Source of the DNA: Marinobacter salexigens
Lineage (GTDB): Bacteria; Pseudomonadota; Gammaproteobacteria; Pseudomonadales; Oleiphilaceae
DNA: 64,000 bases
Assembly: GCF_002806945.1 (NCBI RefSeq)
Contig: NZ_NIHC01000009.1
Span: forward strand, 48,519 to 112,518
Direction: 5' to 3'
The notes under the pieces are model-generated. The model had not been told where the DNA came from. It made no database searches and was given only the letters and a program-made list of their open reading frames with translations. Below, piece after piece: positions 18,016 to 28,737 of this stretch. The position numbers and the translations under genes were made by a program. Position 1 is the stretch's first letter. Every line of letters begins with the position of its first letter.

Positions 18016-19197
18016 TTAATGGGCCCTCTCTTCGACAAGTGCGGAGATTGCCCTAGCGGCTTTCTCATCGGCATCCTGTTTCAAGATGTGATGTATTTCG
18101 GTAAATGCCTGCACCAGGCGGTCACGCTCTTGCTGGTTTTCCATGCGCTCCAGCACAGCAGCGCCGAGTGATTCCGGTGTCGCGTCATCCTGCAAAAGTT
18201 CAGGGACAAGAGGTTGCCTCGCCAGCAGGTTGGGCAGTGAAACGTGAGGCACTTTTACCAAGCGGGAAAGCAGTGCCCAGCTAACATTACTCAAGCGGTA
18301 CCCCACTACCATAGGCTTTTTCAGCAGCATGGCCTCAAGGGTCGCAGTTCCTGAAGCCAGCAACACAACATCCGAGGCGGCCATCACTTCGCGGGATCGG
18401 CCCCTTACAATGGTAACTTGCAGCTTTACATCGAGCGCCTCAATTAGTTCGCGCACCTGTTGTTCCCGTTCACGGTTCACACAGGGGATAACCAGTTGAA
18501 CATCCGGCCGTTTGGCCTGTATCCAGCGCGCCGCTTCCAGAAACAGGGTTCCAAGCCGCTCTACTTCGCCGGCCCTGCTGCCGGGCAACATGGCCAATAA
18601 GGGTGCGCTGTCATCAAGACCTAGTTCTTTACGAGCTTTACCTGTTTCAGGGGCCAGTGGAATGCGGTCGGCGAGAGGGTGCCCTACAAAGGCTACAGGC
18701 ACCTGATGCTCCTCGTAAAATCTGGCCTCAAACGGCAACAGGGTGAGCATCAAGTCAACAGACTTGGCGATTTTGAAGATCCGCTTCTGCCGCCAAGCCC
18801 AAACCGAAGGGCTTACGTAATGGACAGAGGGAATACCTGCTTCACGACAACGCCGCTCTATGGCAAGAGTAAAATCCGGGGAATCAATACCAATCACCAC
18901 ATCCGGGGGCGTGGCAAAAAAATAGTTCACGAGGCGGGCACGGATACTAAAGAGCTCTCGGATGCGACCGAGAACCTCCACCAGCCCCATAACCGAAAGC
19001 CGCTCCATGGGAACCAGAGAGTGGAAACCTTCCGCAATCATTTCATCACCACCAATGCCAACAAAACGGGCTTTGGGGTAGCGCTTACGAAGTGACTGAA
19101 TCAAGCCAGCACCCAGAATGTCCCCGGACGCCTCTCCAGCAATAATTCCAAAGGTTACACTGCGCTCACTGATCACTGCAGCCTGGGGTTGCTCCAT
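18016..19197 (-). CDS. lpxB: Lipid-A-disaccharide synthase
   Basis: A 393-residue GT-B glycosyltransferase (family GT19) that joins UDP-2,3-diacylglucosamine and lipid X to give the tetraacyl disaccharide of lipid A at the inner membrane. The N-terminal GIIAGEASGDILGAGLI motif and the donor-site region LLASGTATLEAMLLKKPMVV are characteristic. The frame reaches a TTG at 19200, but the ATG at 19197 with AGGAG nine bases upstream is the likely start. It lies 20 bp behind lpxA and abuts rnhB, within a continuous minus-strand operon. Confidence 0.97.
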   Translation of the reverse strand: MEQPQAAVISERSVTFGIIAGEASGDILGAGLIQSLRKRYPKARFVGIGGDEMIAEGFHSLVPMERLSVMGLVEVLGRIRELFSIRARLVNYFFATPPDVVIGIDSPDFTLAIERRCREAGIPSVHYVSPSVWAWRQKRIFKIAKSVDLMLTLLPFEARFYEEHQVPVAFVGHPLADRIPLAPETGKARKELGLDDSAPLLAMLPGSRAGEVERLGTLFLEAARWIQAKRPDVQLVIPCVNREREQQVRELIEALDVKLQVTIVRGRSREVMAASDVVLLASGTATLEAMLLKKPMVVGYRLSNVSWALLSRLVKVPHVSLPNLLARQPLVPELLQDDATPESLGAAVLERMENQQERDRLVQAFTEIHHILKQDADEKAARAISALVEERAH

Positions 19198-19217
19198 CAA
19201 ACAAGGCTCCTGCCCGA

Positions 19218-20009
19218 TCAGCGGATAATGCCGCGATGAGCTCCGCGCAGAGATTCAATCAACACCCGCACTTCTGGCGTGCCGGAGTATTCCTCGTCCA
19301 GCTTCTCCACAGCCTGCTCAGTGGTCAGACCCTGGCGGTAAATAATCTTATAAGCACGGCGCAGCGTCATCAGAACCTCTTTATCGAACCCACGGCGCTT
19401 GAGCCCTTCAACGTTCATACCATGGGGCTCTGCCGACTGCCCCGCAGCCATAACATATGCCGGGATGTCCTTAAGCACGATACTCCCGCCGGCAGCCATA
19501 CTGTGGGGTCCGACATGGCAAAACTGATGAACCATGGTTCCACCGCCCAGAATGGCGTGATCACCCACGGTTACATGGCCCGCAAGCGTTGCACAGTTGG
19601 CAAGAATCGTGTTGTCACCAATAACGCAGTCGTGGGCCACATGCACGTAAGCCATTAGCAAGTTATTACTGCCTATTCGGGTTTCACCCTGATCCTGAAC
19701 TGTGCCGCGGTGAATAGTACAGTTCTCGCGGATCGTGTTGTTGTCTCCGATAATCAGGGTGGTTGGTTCACCCGCGTATTTTTTATCCTGACATTCTTCT
19801 CCAATGCTGGAGAACTGGAAAATCCGGTTGTTCCGCCCAATGGAAGCGGGTCCTTTGACAACAACATGGGACAGGATTTCTGTGCCTTCACCAATTTCCA
19901 CATTCGGGCCGATGTAGCTCCAGGGACCAACCGTTACGTTATCCGCAAGTTTGGCTGATGGGTCTACTATCGCTTGGGGATGGACACCCGACCAGTCATT
20001 TGTCGCCAT
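19218..20009 (-). CDS. lpxA: UDP-N-acetylglucosamine acyltransferase
   Basis: A 263-residue left-handed beta-helix acyltransferase that adds a 3-hydroxyacyl chain from ACP to UDP-GlcNAc, the first step of lipid A synthesis. Hexapeptide repeats run through residues 8-185 and the catalytic base is His126 in YVHVAHDCVIG. The GGGTMVHQFCHVG region and the C-terminal alpha-helical domain (RRAYKIIYRQGLT) are as expected. The start codon overlaps the fabZ stop by one base (TAATG), indicating coupled translation. Confidence 0.97.
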   Translation of the reverse strand: MATNDWSGVHPQAIVDPSAKLADNVTVGPWSYIGPNVEIGEGTEILSHVVVKGPASIGRNNRIFQFSSIGEECQDKKYAGEPTTLIIGDNNTIRENCTIHRGTVQDQGETRIGSNNLLMAYVHVAHDCVIGDNTILANCATLAGHVTVGDHAILGGGTMVHQFCHVGPHSMAAGGSIVLKDIPAYVMAAGQSAEPHGMNVEGLKRRGFDKEVLMTLRRAYKIIYRQGLTTEQAVEKLDEEYSGTPEVRVLIESLRGAHRGIIR

Positions 20010-20446
20010 TAAACTTCTCTCTCAGCGGTGAGTATCTCTGCTACACAGACGATTTCACCATCGACCAGTGCACGACAATCAAATTTCCAGATGCCGCGTT
20101 TTTCAGAGACAATTTCCGACTCCATACACAGACGGTCTCCGGGTAATACGGGGCGCTTGAAACGCGCCTTACTAGAGCCTGCCAGGTACTGTACTAGCCC
20201 ATCTGAAGGTTTTCGACCCACTGTTACGAAGCCCAGAATACCGGAAAGCTGAGCCATGGCTTCAAGAATTAACACCCCGGGCATAATCGGGTTGTCGGGA
20301 AAATGGCCGGTAAAGAATGGCTCATTAAACGAGATATTCTTGTAGCCCTTGATCGACTTGGACTTTTCGATTTCGGTAACCCGATCCACCAGCAAAAACG
20401 GGTAGCGGTGTGGCAGGTACTCCAGTATTTCATCAATATACATCAT
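20009..20446 (-). CDS. fabZ: 3-hydroxyacyl-ACP dehydratase FabZ
   Basis: A 145-residue hotdog dehydratase for fatty acid elongation. The catalytic pair is His48 in [14 protein letters not shown] and Glu62 in [12 protein letters not shown]. The N-terminal [15 protein letters not shown] is the family signature. Sitting between lpxD and lpxA, it competes for the same hydroxyacyl-ACP pool as these acyltransferases, a conserved arrangement thought to balance phospholipid and lipid A synthesis. Two ATGs are adjacent at the start (20446 and 20443) behind a GAGG site. Confidence 0.97.
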   Translation of the reverse strand: MMYIDEILEYLPHRYPFLLVDRVTEIEKSKSIKGYKNISFNEPFFTGHFPDNPIMPGVLILEAMAQLSGILGFVTVGRKPSDGLVQYLAGSSKARFKRPVLPGDRLCMESEIVSEKRGIWKFDCRALVDGEIVCVAEILTAEREV

Positions 20447-20457
20447 TGTAATCGGCC

Positions 20458-21483
20458 TCAGCCCTCTGATTTCTTTTCCAGCTCTTTAACGCGCCGCGCC
20501 AAAGTATCCAGCTGGCGGAAGCGTACGGCATTTTTGCGCCATTGTCGGTTGGTATCGGCGCTGGTACCGGAAGAATAAACTCCTGGCTCTCTAATATCTC
20601 CTGTGACCAGGGTCATGCCGGTAAGGTGCACCTGGTCTGCAATTTCCAGGTGGCCGGCAACACCGGAAGCACCACCAAATACACAGTGGCTGCCAATCTT
20701 TGTACTGCCCGCGATTCCCACCATTGCAGCCATGGCGCAATGGTCTCCAATGCGGACGTTGTGGGCTATCTGGATCAGGTTGTCGAGCTTAACGCCGTTC
20801 CCTATAACTGTGTCATCCAGAGCACCACGGTCAATCGTTGTATTCGCGCCGACTTCAACATCATCCCCCAGGATAACCCGGCCAAGTTGGGCAATTCTGT
20901 GCCACTGGCCTTTTTCGTTCGCAAAGCCAAACCCGTCAGATCCAATCACCGCGCCACTGAGAATATGACAGCGCTGCCCCACTACCACATCATGGGCTAA
21001 CGTAACTCTGGACCGGATAATAGAGTTGGCACCAACTTTGGCGCGAGCACCGATTACACTACTCGCACCAATAACTACCTGCTCTCCAATATCCGCCCCC
21101 GCCTCAACCACGGCGCCAGGCCCAATGCTGGCACTGGCAGCGACGGTTGCTCCGGGATCAACCACCGCGGCAGGATGAATTCCAGGCGGCGCTACAGGCG
21201 CTGGATCAAACCAATGACTAAGACGAGCATAGCCCAGGTAGGGATTATCGAGTAACAGGACATTGGTCGGGCAATCACCTGCAGCTGCAGGTGATACGAT
21301 GACCGCTGCCGCCAGGGTATCGGCCAGATGCTTGGCGTAGGCGGGGTTCGCCAAGAAGCTGAGCTGATCCGGACCAGCAGCCCGAAGGGTCGCAAGGCCG
21401 CCTACTCGCACTTCAGGATCGCCACGAAGCTCTGCTCCCAGGGTTTCTGCTATCTCTCCAAGCCGGTAAGACTTTTCTGTCAT
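20458..21483 (-). CDS. lpxD: UDP-3-O-(3-hydroxyacyl)glucosamine N-acyltransferase
   Basis: A 341-residue protein with an N-terminal uridine-binding domain (residues 1-100, with [13 protein letters not shown]), a left-handed beta-helix core, and a C-terminal coiled helix ([17 protein letters not shown]). The catalytic histidine lies in [17 protein letters not shown]. It adds the N-linked hydroxyacyl chain in lipid A synthesis. The frame begins at a GTG (21495), but the ATG at 21483 has GGAG six bases ahead and is preferred. It lies 11 bp upstream of fabZ. Confidence 0.97.
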   Translation of the reverse strand: MTEKSYRLGEIAETLGAELRGDPEVRVGGLATLRAAGPDQLSFLANPAYAKHLADTLAAAVIVSPAAAGDCPTNVLLLDNPYLGYARLSHWFDPAPVAPPGIHPAAVVDPGATVAASASIGPGAVVEAGADIGEQVVIGASSVIGARAKVGANSIIRSRVTLAHDVVVGQRCHILSGAVIGSDGFGFANEKGQWHRIAQLGRVILGDDVEVGANTTIDRGALDDTVIGNGVKLDNLIQIAHNVRIGDHCAMAAMVGIAGSTKIGSHCVFGGASGVAGHLEIADQVHLTGMTLVTGDIREPGVYSSGTSADTNRQWRKNAVRFRQLDTLARRVKELEKKSEG

Positions 21484-21531
21484 CACGCGCTCCACAACAC
21501 GCTCTCGAGCCCGCAGGCCCTCCGGCAGGAA

Positions 21532-22026
21532 TTAACGATTCAGTTTTTCCAGAAGCTGCGGGGTCAGATTCATATTGGGCTTCACATAGACAACAGCTTC
21601 GCTCGGCAGAATCAGATCAAGATCGTTTTCTTCCAGCAGTTCCTTCACCGCCGCATCCACTTCCGGGCGTGCCTCTTCCAGAAACGCCTGCTTACGCTGA
21701 TTTACAGTCGTATCAAGGCGCTGCTTGAGGAAGTTGAACTCCTTAACCTTCTCCTGGAATTCACCGGCAAGCTTGTTGCGTTCACTCTCATTCATCATCG
21801 CCCCGTCTTTTTCCAGACGCTCTTTCAGCTTGCGTGCAGCTTCTTGTGTTTCACGAACCTGCTGCTCATCACCAGCGAAATCCTTTTGCATGGTTTCGCT
21901 AAACGCTTTGGCATCGTTTGATGAAAAAAGCGCCTGACGAAGATCTACAACACCAATGCGGGTTTCGGCTGCGGCGGGCAAAGCAATCGCCATGGCTGCT
22001 GCAAACATCAATAGGTTTCTGAACAT
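21532..22026 (-). CDS. skp: Periplasmic chaperone Skp/OmpH
   Basis: A 164-residue protein with a signal peptide (MFRNLLMFAAAMAIALPAAA) and a long charged, mostly helical body (residues 40-130), the coiled-coil tentacles of Skp. RIGVVDLRQALFSSNDAK at the mature N-terminus matches the beta-strand body. It chaperones outer membrane proteins in the periplasm on the way to BamA, encoded just upstream. The ATG at 22026 with an AGGAG site is preferred over the earlier ATG at 22047, which would give a longer, less typical signal peptide. Confidence 0.93.
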   Translation of the reverse strand: MFRNLLMFAAAMAIALPAAAETRIGVVDLRQALFSSNDAKAFSETMQKDFAGDEQQVRETQEAARKLKERLEKDGAMMNESERNKLAGEFQEKVKEFNFLKQRLDTTVNQRKQAFLEEARPEVDAAVKELLEENDLDLILPSEAVVYVKPNMNLTPQLLEKLNR

Positions 22027-22089
22027 CTTGGGTCTCCTGAGTGTCATTCGTTTTTGTTTCTCATAACTCTTAAGCAGACTATTCGGGAA

Positions 22090-24408
22090 TCAGAATGTCT
22101 GGCCAAGCGAGAACTGGAATACCTGAGTATCGTCGCCCTGCTTGTCATTAAGTGGCTTGGCAAGACTGAACGCAAGCGGCCCAACCGCCGTAATCCACTG
22201 GAACCCGACACCTGCCGAGAGCCGCAGTTCCTTTAGCTCCGGATCATACCCGCGATCCGGGTCGAACACTTGGCCGGCGTCCAAAAAGAATGCTGTACGC
22301 ATTGATCGACTGTCACCGGCAAACGGCGTCGGGAAAATCAGCTCGAGGGACCCCTCTGTAAGGAGATTACCACCGAACGGATCCGGGTCAGAGAAATCGT
22401 TGGGCGCCGGACGCGCGCGCGGCCCTAAAGAGTTCGCCTGATAACCCCTTACCGAACCATAGCCACCTGCATAGAAATGCTCGTAGAACGGCATGACTGA
22501 ATCATCACCATACCCATTGCCGTAACCCACTTCTGTTCTTGTGTGCACAACCCAGCGGTTGCTATCCGAAATCGGAAAGTAGAAATCCGTTCTGTGAGTG
22601 GCTTTATAGAATGTGAGGTCGCTGCCAGGCACCGCAACATCAAGCGACAATGAATGACTGTAGCCCGAAGTTGGCAGAACACCCCGGTTCAGGGTACTGC
22701 GACGCCAGCTGCCGAACAGGAAGTAGTTGTTGAAGGAGTCGCCCTCCTCATCAATAAACTCGGTCACATCCTGGGATGTAAACACACCACCCTTGATCTT
22801 GGAGAGCGTATAACCCACCCCGAAGTTCAACCGGGTAATATTATCGGTTGGGTACCCAAAGGTGAGACGACCGCCGTATTCATCCAACAGGTAGGATGTA
22901 ATATCCTCCTGCTCAAAATCCGTTTCCCTTGCAAACACGCTGTAACCGCGGCTTACGCCATCTACCGTGTAGTAAGGATCCATATAGGAGATGTTCGCAC
23001 TTTTAACAGAGTCGCTCACGTTTACGCCAAACGATGCGCGCTTGCCCGTACCAAAAAAGTTATTTTCGGATACGTTGGCACCAAGGATAATGCCGGAGTC
23101 CTGTGAAAAGCCCACCGATGCGGAAAGGCTGCCCGTTGGTTGCTCTTCCACCGAATAGTTCACATCAACAAGATCGTCTGTTCCTGGCACTGGAACAGTG
23201 TCCACGTTAACTGTCTTGAAAAACCCAAGCCGCTCCAGCCGGGTTTTGGAAAATTCGATGCGATCGGAGGAAGCAATTCCACCTTCCATTTGCGTCATTT
23301 CCTGGCGCAAAACATCATCGCGAGTGGATACGTTACCGTCGAAATTTATGCGTCGAACATAGGCCCGCTTGCCTGGTTCAACAAAAAAAGTAACCGCAGC
23401 AGTGTTATTGGGGCCTGGTTCGGGCACGGCATTTACGTTGGCAAAGGCATAGCCTTCCCTACCCAAACGAAACGCCAGTGTTTCCGAAACAGCGGTCATA
23501 CGGGCACGGGAAAATACATCACCAGCATCCACCGGGATCAGTTCACGCAGCTCTTCCTCATCAATAATGAGATTGCCGCGGAGTTTTACCTCGGAAATCG
23601 TATATTGCGGGCCCTCATCAAGGGCGATGGCTATAAACACCTGCCGCTTGTCTGGCGAGATAGAGACCTGGCTGGATTCCACGTTGAAGTCGAGGTAACC
23701 ACGGTCGAGATAGAATGAGCGCAGTGTTTCCAGATCACCGCTAAGGCGCTCCCGCGCATATTTGTCTGAGTTGGTTAAAGAGTTCCACCAACTGCTGGTG
23801 CGTAGCTCAAACAAGTCACGGAGTTGCTCGTCGCTGAACTCTCGATTGCCTACCAGGTTGATGTGCTGAATGGCGGCAACAGTACCTTCATTGATATCCA
23901 GCCGTATAGCGACACGGTTACGAGGCAACACTTCCGCCGTCGCCTTAACACGAGCATTGTAGCGCCCTTGCCCAATGTAGGAGCGCAAAATTTCCAGCTC
24001 CAGTCGTTCCAGAGTCGCGCGGCGAAACACCTGCCCCTCTTGAAGTCCGGCGCCTGCCAGTGCATCCATAAGCATGCTGGTTTCGATGTTCTTGTTGCCC
24101 TCAACTTCGATCGAGGTGATCGACGGCCGCTCTCGCACAGTCAGGATAAGGGTGCCGGCATCACGGCTCGCCTCTATATCTGTGAACAATCCGGTCCGGA
24201 ACAGCGATTTGATCGCGCCAGCCAACTCGGCTTGGTCCATTTGCTCGCCGATATTGACAGGAAAAGCAGAAAACACCGTACCTGCAGAAACTCGCTGCAA
24301 GCCTTCCACTTCGATGTCTGCAACCGTAAATTCATCTGCAAATGCTGGCTTCATGCCTACTGCGGCAACTGCGAGGCCAACGGCTATGCCTAGAAGAGAA
24401 CGTCTCAT
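22090..24408 (-). CDS. bamA: Outer membrane protein assembly factor BamA
   Basis: A 772-residue Omp85 protein. The signal peptide ends at PAFADEF, residues about 25-420 form five POTRA domains (DIEVEGLQRVS, SIEVEGNKNIE, HINLVGNREFSD, EVKLRGNLIIDEEE, RINFDGNVSTRDDVLRQEM), and the C-terminal half is a 16-stranded barrel. The barrel has the VRGY-type motif in GSVRGYQANSLGPR and a terminal FSLGQTF ending in Phe. It inserts beta-barrel proteins into the outer membrane. It lies between rseP and skp in the operon, the conserved order. Confidence 0.97.
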   Translation of the reverse strand: MRRSLLGIAVGLAVAAVGMKPAFADEFTVADIEVEGLQRVSAGTVFSAFPVNIGEQMDQAELAGAIKSLFRTGLFTDIEASRDAGTLILTVRERPSITSIEVEGNKNIETSMLMDALAGAGLQEGQVFRRATLERLELEILRSYIGQGRYNARVKATAEVLPRNRVAIRLDINEGTVAAIQHINLVGNREFSDEQLRDLFELRTSSWWNSLTNSDKYARERLSGDLETLRSFYLDRGYLDFNVESSQVSISPDKRQVFIAIALDEGPQYTISEVKLRGNLIIDEEELRELIPVDAGDVFSRARMTAVSETLAFRLGREGYAFANVNAVPEPGPNNTAAVTFFVEPGKRAYVRRINFDGNVSTRDDVLRQEMTQMEGGIASSDRIEFSKTRLERLGFFKTVNVDTVPVPGTDDLVDVNYSVEEQPTGSLSASVGFSQDSGIILGANVSENNFFGTGKRASFGVNVSDSVKSANISYMDPYYTVDGVSRGYSVFARETDFEQEDITSYLLDEYGGRLTFGYPTDNITRLNFGVGYTLSKIKGGVFTSQDVTEFIDEEGDSFNNYFLFGSWRRSTLNRGVLPTSGYSHSLSLDVAVPGSDLTFYKATHRTDFYFPISDSNRWVVHTRTEVGYGNGYGDDSVMPFYEHFYAGGYGSVRGYQANSLGPRARPAPNDFSDPDPFGGNLLTEGSLELIFPTPFAGDSRSMRTAFFLDAGQVFDPDRGYDPELKELRLSAGVGFQWITAVGPLAFSLAKPLNDKQGDDTQVFQFSLGQTF

Positions 24409-24452
24409 TCAATTATTTCGCCTGGTTAATGCGCGTAAGGAGCCCGCAATTC

Positions 24453-25802
24453 TCACAACCGCATCAGGTCGTTGTAAAGAGCAAACACCATTAATGTGAG
24501 GATCATTGCCATACCAATTCGTAATCCAAGAGCCTGAGCCGCATCCGAAACCGGCTTTTTGCGAATGGCCTCGATGGTGTAATACACAATATGTCCACCA
24601 TCCAATACCGGAACGGGCAACAAATTCAAGATTCCCAAGCTGACACTCAAATAGGCCAGAAAGCGAATAAAGTCTTCAAATCCGGAGCTGACACTCGCTT
24701 CAGCTACGCGGGCAATCGTAATCGGGCCGCTGAGGTTACTGGGTGAAAGCAGCCCTGTAACCATTTTTTTGATAGCGACGAGTGTAAGACGTGTGTCTGC
24801 CCAGGCTTCGTTCAACGCAATGGGGATGGCAGCCAGGGGACCGTAGCGAACGTCGCGCATGACACTATCTGGCCAAGACACCGCTTCAACACCGGCGCCT
24901 ACAAACCCGATTATCTCGCCATTATCCAGCTTTCTTTCTGCCGGGGTAACCTGCACAAAACGCTCAGCACCATTACGCTCAATGGAAAGAGCCAATGCTT
25001 GCTCGGGTGCCTTGCGGATAAAATCAACCAACTTGAACCAGTTAGCCACCGGCTCATCATTCACCGCAAGAACGCGATCACCTTCTTGAAGCCCTGCCGC
25101 TTGAGCACGACCGCCCTCTGCAATCTGGCCAAGAACAGCAGGCACATCTGGGCGCCAGGGCGTAATCCCAAACTCACCCAGCGGATTCGGGGTTTCATCA
25201 CTCAGGTTCCAGCCACCTAACTCGCCGCTTAAGGTCCCGTTCGCGCCAGCACTGGACACATCCAGGGTTATCACTCCCTGCTCACCAGCACGCTCAAGAA
25301 TTCGCATATTTACATCGCGCCAAGAGCTTACACGATGCCCGTCTACGGCATGGATTTCCATGCCCTCACGCAGGCCAGCATTGCTCGCAACACTTTCCTT
25401 GGCAACCTCGCCCACAATAGGTGCTACGTGGGTAACACCCACAACACCAAGCAGCCAGTAGGCGAAAATAGCAAACAGGAAATTGGCAACAGGACCTGCC
25501 GCGGCTATCGCGATCCGCCGGGAGGGTGGTTTTGAAGTGAAGGCCTGATCTCTCAGCTCTACGGGTACCGGCCCCTCGCGCTCGTCCAGCATTTTAACGT
25601 AGCCACCCAGTGGAATCGCAGCTACGGCAAATTCAGTGCCGTGACGGTCATACCACGAAAACAGGGGCTTGCCGAAACCAACGGAGAACCGGAGCACTTT
25701 CACGCCGCATCGGCGCGCTACCCAGAAATGCCCATACTCATGCAGGGTAACGAGAATCCCCAGTGTCAGCGCAAGAGCAAATACGGTTTGAATAATCTGC
25801 AT
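24453..25802 (-). CDS. rseP: RIP metalloprotease RseP (site-2 protease)
   Basis: A 449-residue inner membrane zinc protease. His21, Glu22 and His25 form the HEYGH active site in the first membrane helix; the third zinc ligand is the Asp in NLLPVPVLDGGH near residue 400. Two PDZ domains lie between (around NAGLREGMEIHAVDG and AQAAGLQEGDRVLAVND). It performs the second cut of the anti-sigma factor RseA in the envelope stress pathway and clears signal peptides. Placed directly upstream of bamA, whose product it helps to monitor. Confidence 0.97.
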   Translation of the reverse strand: MQIIQTVFALALTLGILVTLHEYGHFWVARRCGVKVLRFSVGFGKPLFSWYDRHGTEFAVAAIPLGGYVKMLDEREGPVPVELRDQAFTSKPPSRRIAIAAAGPVANFLFAIFAYWLLGVVGVTHVAPIVGEVAKESVASNAGLREGMEIHAVDGHRVSSWRDVNMRILERAGEQGVITLDVSSAGANGTLSGELGGWNLSDETPNPLGEFGITPWRPDVPAVLGQIAEGGRAQAAGLQEGDRVLAVNDEPVANWFKLVDFIRKAPEQALALSIERNGAERFVQVTPAERKLDNGEIIGFVGAGVEAVSWPDSVMRDVRYGPLAAIPIALNEAWADTRLTLVAIKKMVTGLLSPSNLSGPITIARVAEASVSSGFEDFIRFLAYLSVSLGILNLLPVPVLDGGHIVYYTIEAIRKKPVSDAAQALGLRIGMAMILTLMVFALYNDLMRL

Positions 25803-25849
25803 AGCATTCCTGGTTTAAACGCCAGCCTGGCGAAAATCTCTAAGGTACA

Positions 25850-27034
25850 TCAGACAGCTAACAGGCGGATCTGTTCCTGCGCCCGTTGCCGTGCTTCTGA
25901 GTTCTTCGCGAAGATGGTATCAAAACTTTCCGCAGGTACCACCGGTGTTGCCGACAGAGTTCGCTCAATAACAACAGGAATGTCTGTAAAAGCCAGGTTC
26001 CCTTTCAGGAACTCACTCACCGCAACCTCGTTTGCAGCATTCAGCACAGCAGGTGCTGTCCCGCCCTGCTTAAAAGCCTCTGCTGCCAACCGAAGGCAGG
26101 GAAAGCGCAACAGGTCCGGCTTTTCAAAATGAAACCGCCCTATTGCAAAAAGATTCAATGGCGCCACTCCCGCATCAATACGCTCTGGCCAGGCCAGGCC
26201 ATTGGCTATAGGTGTACGCATGTCAGGGCTGCCAAGTTGAGCCAGCACTGAGCCGTCCGCATACTCTACCATTGAGTGAATGATGCTCTCCGGGTGTACG
26301 TGAACTTCAATGCGGTCTGGCGTGGTGTTAAAAAGCCAGCATGCCTCAATCAACTCGAGCCCCTTGTTCATAAGGGTGGCAGAGTCGACCGAGATTTTCT
26401 GCCCCATGGACCAGTTTGGATGGGCGCAGGCCTGCGCGGGGGTCACCGAGCATAAGTCTTGAGCATTAGTCTCCCGGAAAGGGCCTCCAGAAGCTGTCAG
26501 GAGAATACGGGTAATGCCAGCGCCTTCCGGGTCGCGCACTTTTTCAGCCGGCAGGCATTGAAAAATTGCATTATGCTCAGAATCTATCGGCAACAATTCT
26601 GCACCAGAAGCTGCGACGGCGTCCATGAACAGCTTACCAGACATCACCAACGCTTCTTTGTTGGCCAGCAAGACACGCTTACCGGCGTGCACAGCAGCAA
26701 GTGTTGGCGAAAGCCCTGCCGCCCCCACAATGGCCGCCATAACAGTGCAGGCTTCCGGGGCGGAAGCCACCTCGCAAAGCCCGGGCTCACCACTCAGCAC
26801 AGATATCCCGGGGAGATCTGAAAGTAATTCGGCCAGATTTTGGGCGGCTGCTGTATCTGCCATTACAGCATATTTTGGATGAAATTCACGACATAGCTCA
26901 GCAAGTTCTTCTACACGCGTACTGGCGGTAAGCGCATACACTGAAAACCGGCGGGGATGACGGCGGATGACATCCAGAGTGGAAAGCCCGATTGACCCGG
27001 TCGCCCCGAGTACCGTAACTGAGCGGTGCACCAT
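25850..27034 (-). CDS. dxr: 1-deoxy-D-xylulose 5-phosphate reductoisomerase
   Basis: A 394-residue enzyme of the non-mevalonate isoprenoid pathway that converts DXP to MEP with NADPH. The Rossmann motif [14 protein letters not shown] is at the N-terminus; [16 protein letters not shown] and the flexible loop [25 protein letters not shown] segment carry the metal and substrate residues. The frame also allows a GTG at 27040 that overlaps the cdsA stop, but the ATG at 27034 is taken. It lies between cdsA and rseP as in many gammaproteobacteria. Confidence 0.97.
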   Translation of the reverse strand: MVHRSVTVLGATGSIGLSTLDVIRRHPRRFSVYALTASTRVEELAELCREFHPKYAVMADTAAAQNLAELLSDLPGISVLSGEPGLCEVASAPEACTVMAAIVGAAGLSPTLAAVHAGKRVLLANKEALVMSGKLFMDAVAASGAELLPIDSEHNAIFQCLPAEKVRDPEGAGITRILLTASGGPFRETNAQDLCSVTPAQACAHPNWSMGQKISVDSATLMNKGLELIEACWLFNTTPDRIEVHVHPESIIHSMVEYADGSVLAQLGSPDMRTPIANGLAWPERIDAGVAPLNLFAIGRFHFEKPDLLRFPCLRLAAEAFKQGGTAPAVLNAANEVAVSEFLKGNLAFTDIPVVIERTLSATPVVPAESFDTIFAKNSEARQRAQEQIRLLAV

Positions 27035-27036
27035 AC

Positions 27037-27876
27037 TCACAGTTGCCCGACTGTTAACCAGCCAAGTTGCGTGATAATCAATGCAAACACTGGAACCGCC
27101 GCCGTGAGACTGTCAATGCGATCCATAATACCACCGTGCCCGGGCAGCAGGCGGCTGCTGTCCTTAATACCCCTGAAACGTTTGAGCATACTTTCCAGCA
27201 GATCCCCAAGCACCGACACAAGACCCGTTATCAGCGTTGCGCCAACCAGCATAAGGGTTTCGGAAAGGCTTGCGGAAGCATAAACACTCGCAGCCACTGC
27301 CAACACAGCTACCGCTAACAGACCACCGTATACGCCGGCCCAGGATTTACCCGGGCTGACCCTGGGAGCAAGTTTGGCTTTTCCGAATGCCCGGCCAGAA
27401 AAGTATGCACCAATGTCTGCCACCCAAACAACGCAGAACACGTACAGAATCACCAGAAGGTTGTTATCTATAGCACCAAACTGAAAACCAGCTGACCGAA
27501 GATGGTTCAAACCTACCCACGCAGGCACCAGAACCAGCATCCCCATTAACGATCGCACAGGTACGCTACCCCACCGATCTGATGCGGCGGGATAACTGCG
27601 AACCAGCATGAAGCAGACAACCCACCAAAGGAGTGCAAGCCATAGCACCGGAACAGCAGGCACATCAACAAGACTATAAAGAATGACCGCAATAACGGCC
27701 GCATAGGTTATGCGACCTGGCTGTCGCTCAATGCCAGACATATTGCCCCACTCCCAGGCACCCAGGGTGATGAGCACTGCCGTAAACAAAGCAAAGCCCG
27801 CAGGCGGCAGGAAAAATATGCCGCCAATCGCGATAGGTGCAAGAATAAGAGCGGTGATGATTCGGGTTTTTAACAC
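27037..27876 (-). CDS. cdsA: Phosphatidate cytidylyltransferase
   Basis: A 279-residue polytopic inner membrane enzyme with about eight hydrophobic segments that makes CDP-diacylglycerol from phosphatidic acid and CTP. The CTP-transferase signature is in the C-terminal third: [21 protein letters not shown] followed by [14 protein letters not shown]. The start is a GTG at 27876, with no suitable ATG upstream before the uppS stop. It sits 21 bp behind uppS. Confidence 0.96.
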   Translation of the reverse strand: MLKTRIITALILAPIAIGGIFFLPPAGFALFTAVLITLGAWEWGNMSGIERQPGRITYAAVIAVILYSLVDVPAVPVLWLALLWWVVCFMLVRSYPAASDRWGSVPVRSLMGMLVLVPAWVGLNHLRSAGFQFGAIDNNLLVILYVFCVVWVADIGAYFSGRAFGKAKLAPRVSPGKSWAGVYGGLLAVAVLAVAASVYASASLSETLMLVGATLITGLVSVLGDLLESMLKRFRGIKDSSRLLPGHGGIMDRIDSLTAAVPVFALIITQLGWLTVGQL

Positions 27877-27897
27877 AATATAGGTCGCTGTAATTCG

Positions 27898-28668
27898 TTA
27901 TTGTTGTGACGACTTGGCCGCGATCTGGTCGTCCGTTTGACCAAATCGGCGCTGACGTCCAGCGTAGGCCTGTAGCGCCTTACACATCTCTTCTTCTTTG
28001 AAGTCAGGCCAGAACACTGGCGAAAAATACAGCTCAGTGTATGCCAGATGCCATAGCATGAAGTTACTGATCCGCTGCTCACCCGCTGTTCGGATCATAA
28101 GGTCCGGCATTGGAAGGTCTCCAATGTTCAGATGCTGCTGAATTAAATCGTCGGTGATGTCGGAAGGCTCAAGCTCGCCACTTTTAACCATTTCGGCAAC
28201 CTGCTGGGTTGCCTGGGCAATATCCCAGTGCCCACCGTAGTTTGCTGCGATCACGAGGGTCATTCTGGTGTTATTGCGAGTGAGTTCCTCCGCCTTGGCC
28301 ATGTGCTCCTGCAGTTTTTCATTAAACGCAGAGCGATCACCAATAATGCGGAGACGGATATCATTTCGGTGCAGTTTTCTGACTTCCCGCTCCAGGGCAA
28401 AAAGGAACAGCCTCATCAGAGCCGAAACTTCATCCTTTGGACGACGCCAGTTTTCACTCGAGAAGGCAAACAGCGTGAGCACCTCCACACCCTCTCGGGC
28501 ACAGGTTTCAACAACAGCCCTCACAGCATCAACACCCGCTTTGTGCCCCGCCACTCCTTTTAGCCGGCGTGCTTTTGCCCACCGATTGTTACCATCCATG
28601 ATAATGGCCACATGCCGGGGCCGACTATCAGCCGACACCGGAATTTCTGCGGATATTGTTCCCGTCAT
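27898..28668 (-). CDS. uppS: Undecaprenyl pyrophosphate synthase (cis-prenyltransferase)
   Basis: A 256-residue cis-prenyltransferase making the C55 lipid carrier for peptidoglycan and O-antigen. The HVAIIMDGNNRWAKARRL motif holds the catalytic Asp25; FAFSSENWRRPKDEV and the C-terminal DLMIRTAGEQRISNFMLW are the other conserved blocks. The ATG at 28668 follows a GGGGA site. It is 69 bp behind frr, on the same strand. Confidence 0.97.
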   Translation of the reverse strand: MTGTISAEIPVSADSRPRHVAIIMDGNNRWAKARRLKGVAGHKAGVDAVRAVVETCAREGVEVLTLFAFSSENWRRPKDEVSALMRLFLFALEREVRKLHRNDIRLRIIGDRSAFNEKLQEHMAKAEELTRNNTRMTLVIAANYGGHWDIAQATQQVAEMVKSGELEPSDITDDLIQQHLNIGDLPMPDLMIRTAGEQRISNFMLWHLAYTELYFSPVFWPDFKEEEMCKALQAYAGRQRRFGQTDDQIAAKSSQQ

Positions 28669-28737
28669 GAAATCCCCTGTACGGCCTGCAGAACACCCCT
28701 GCCGGCCGTTTGTTTCGCTTTGAGTAAACTGAGGCGG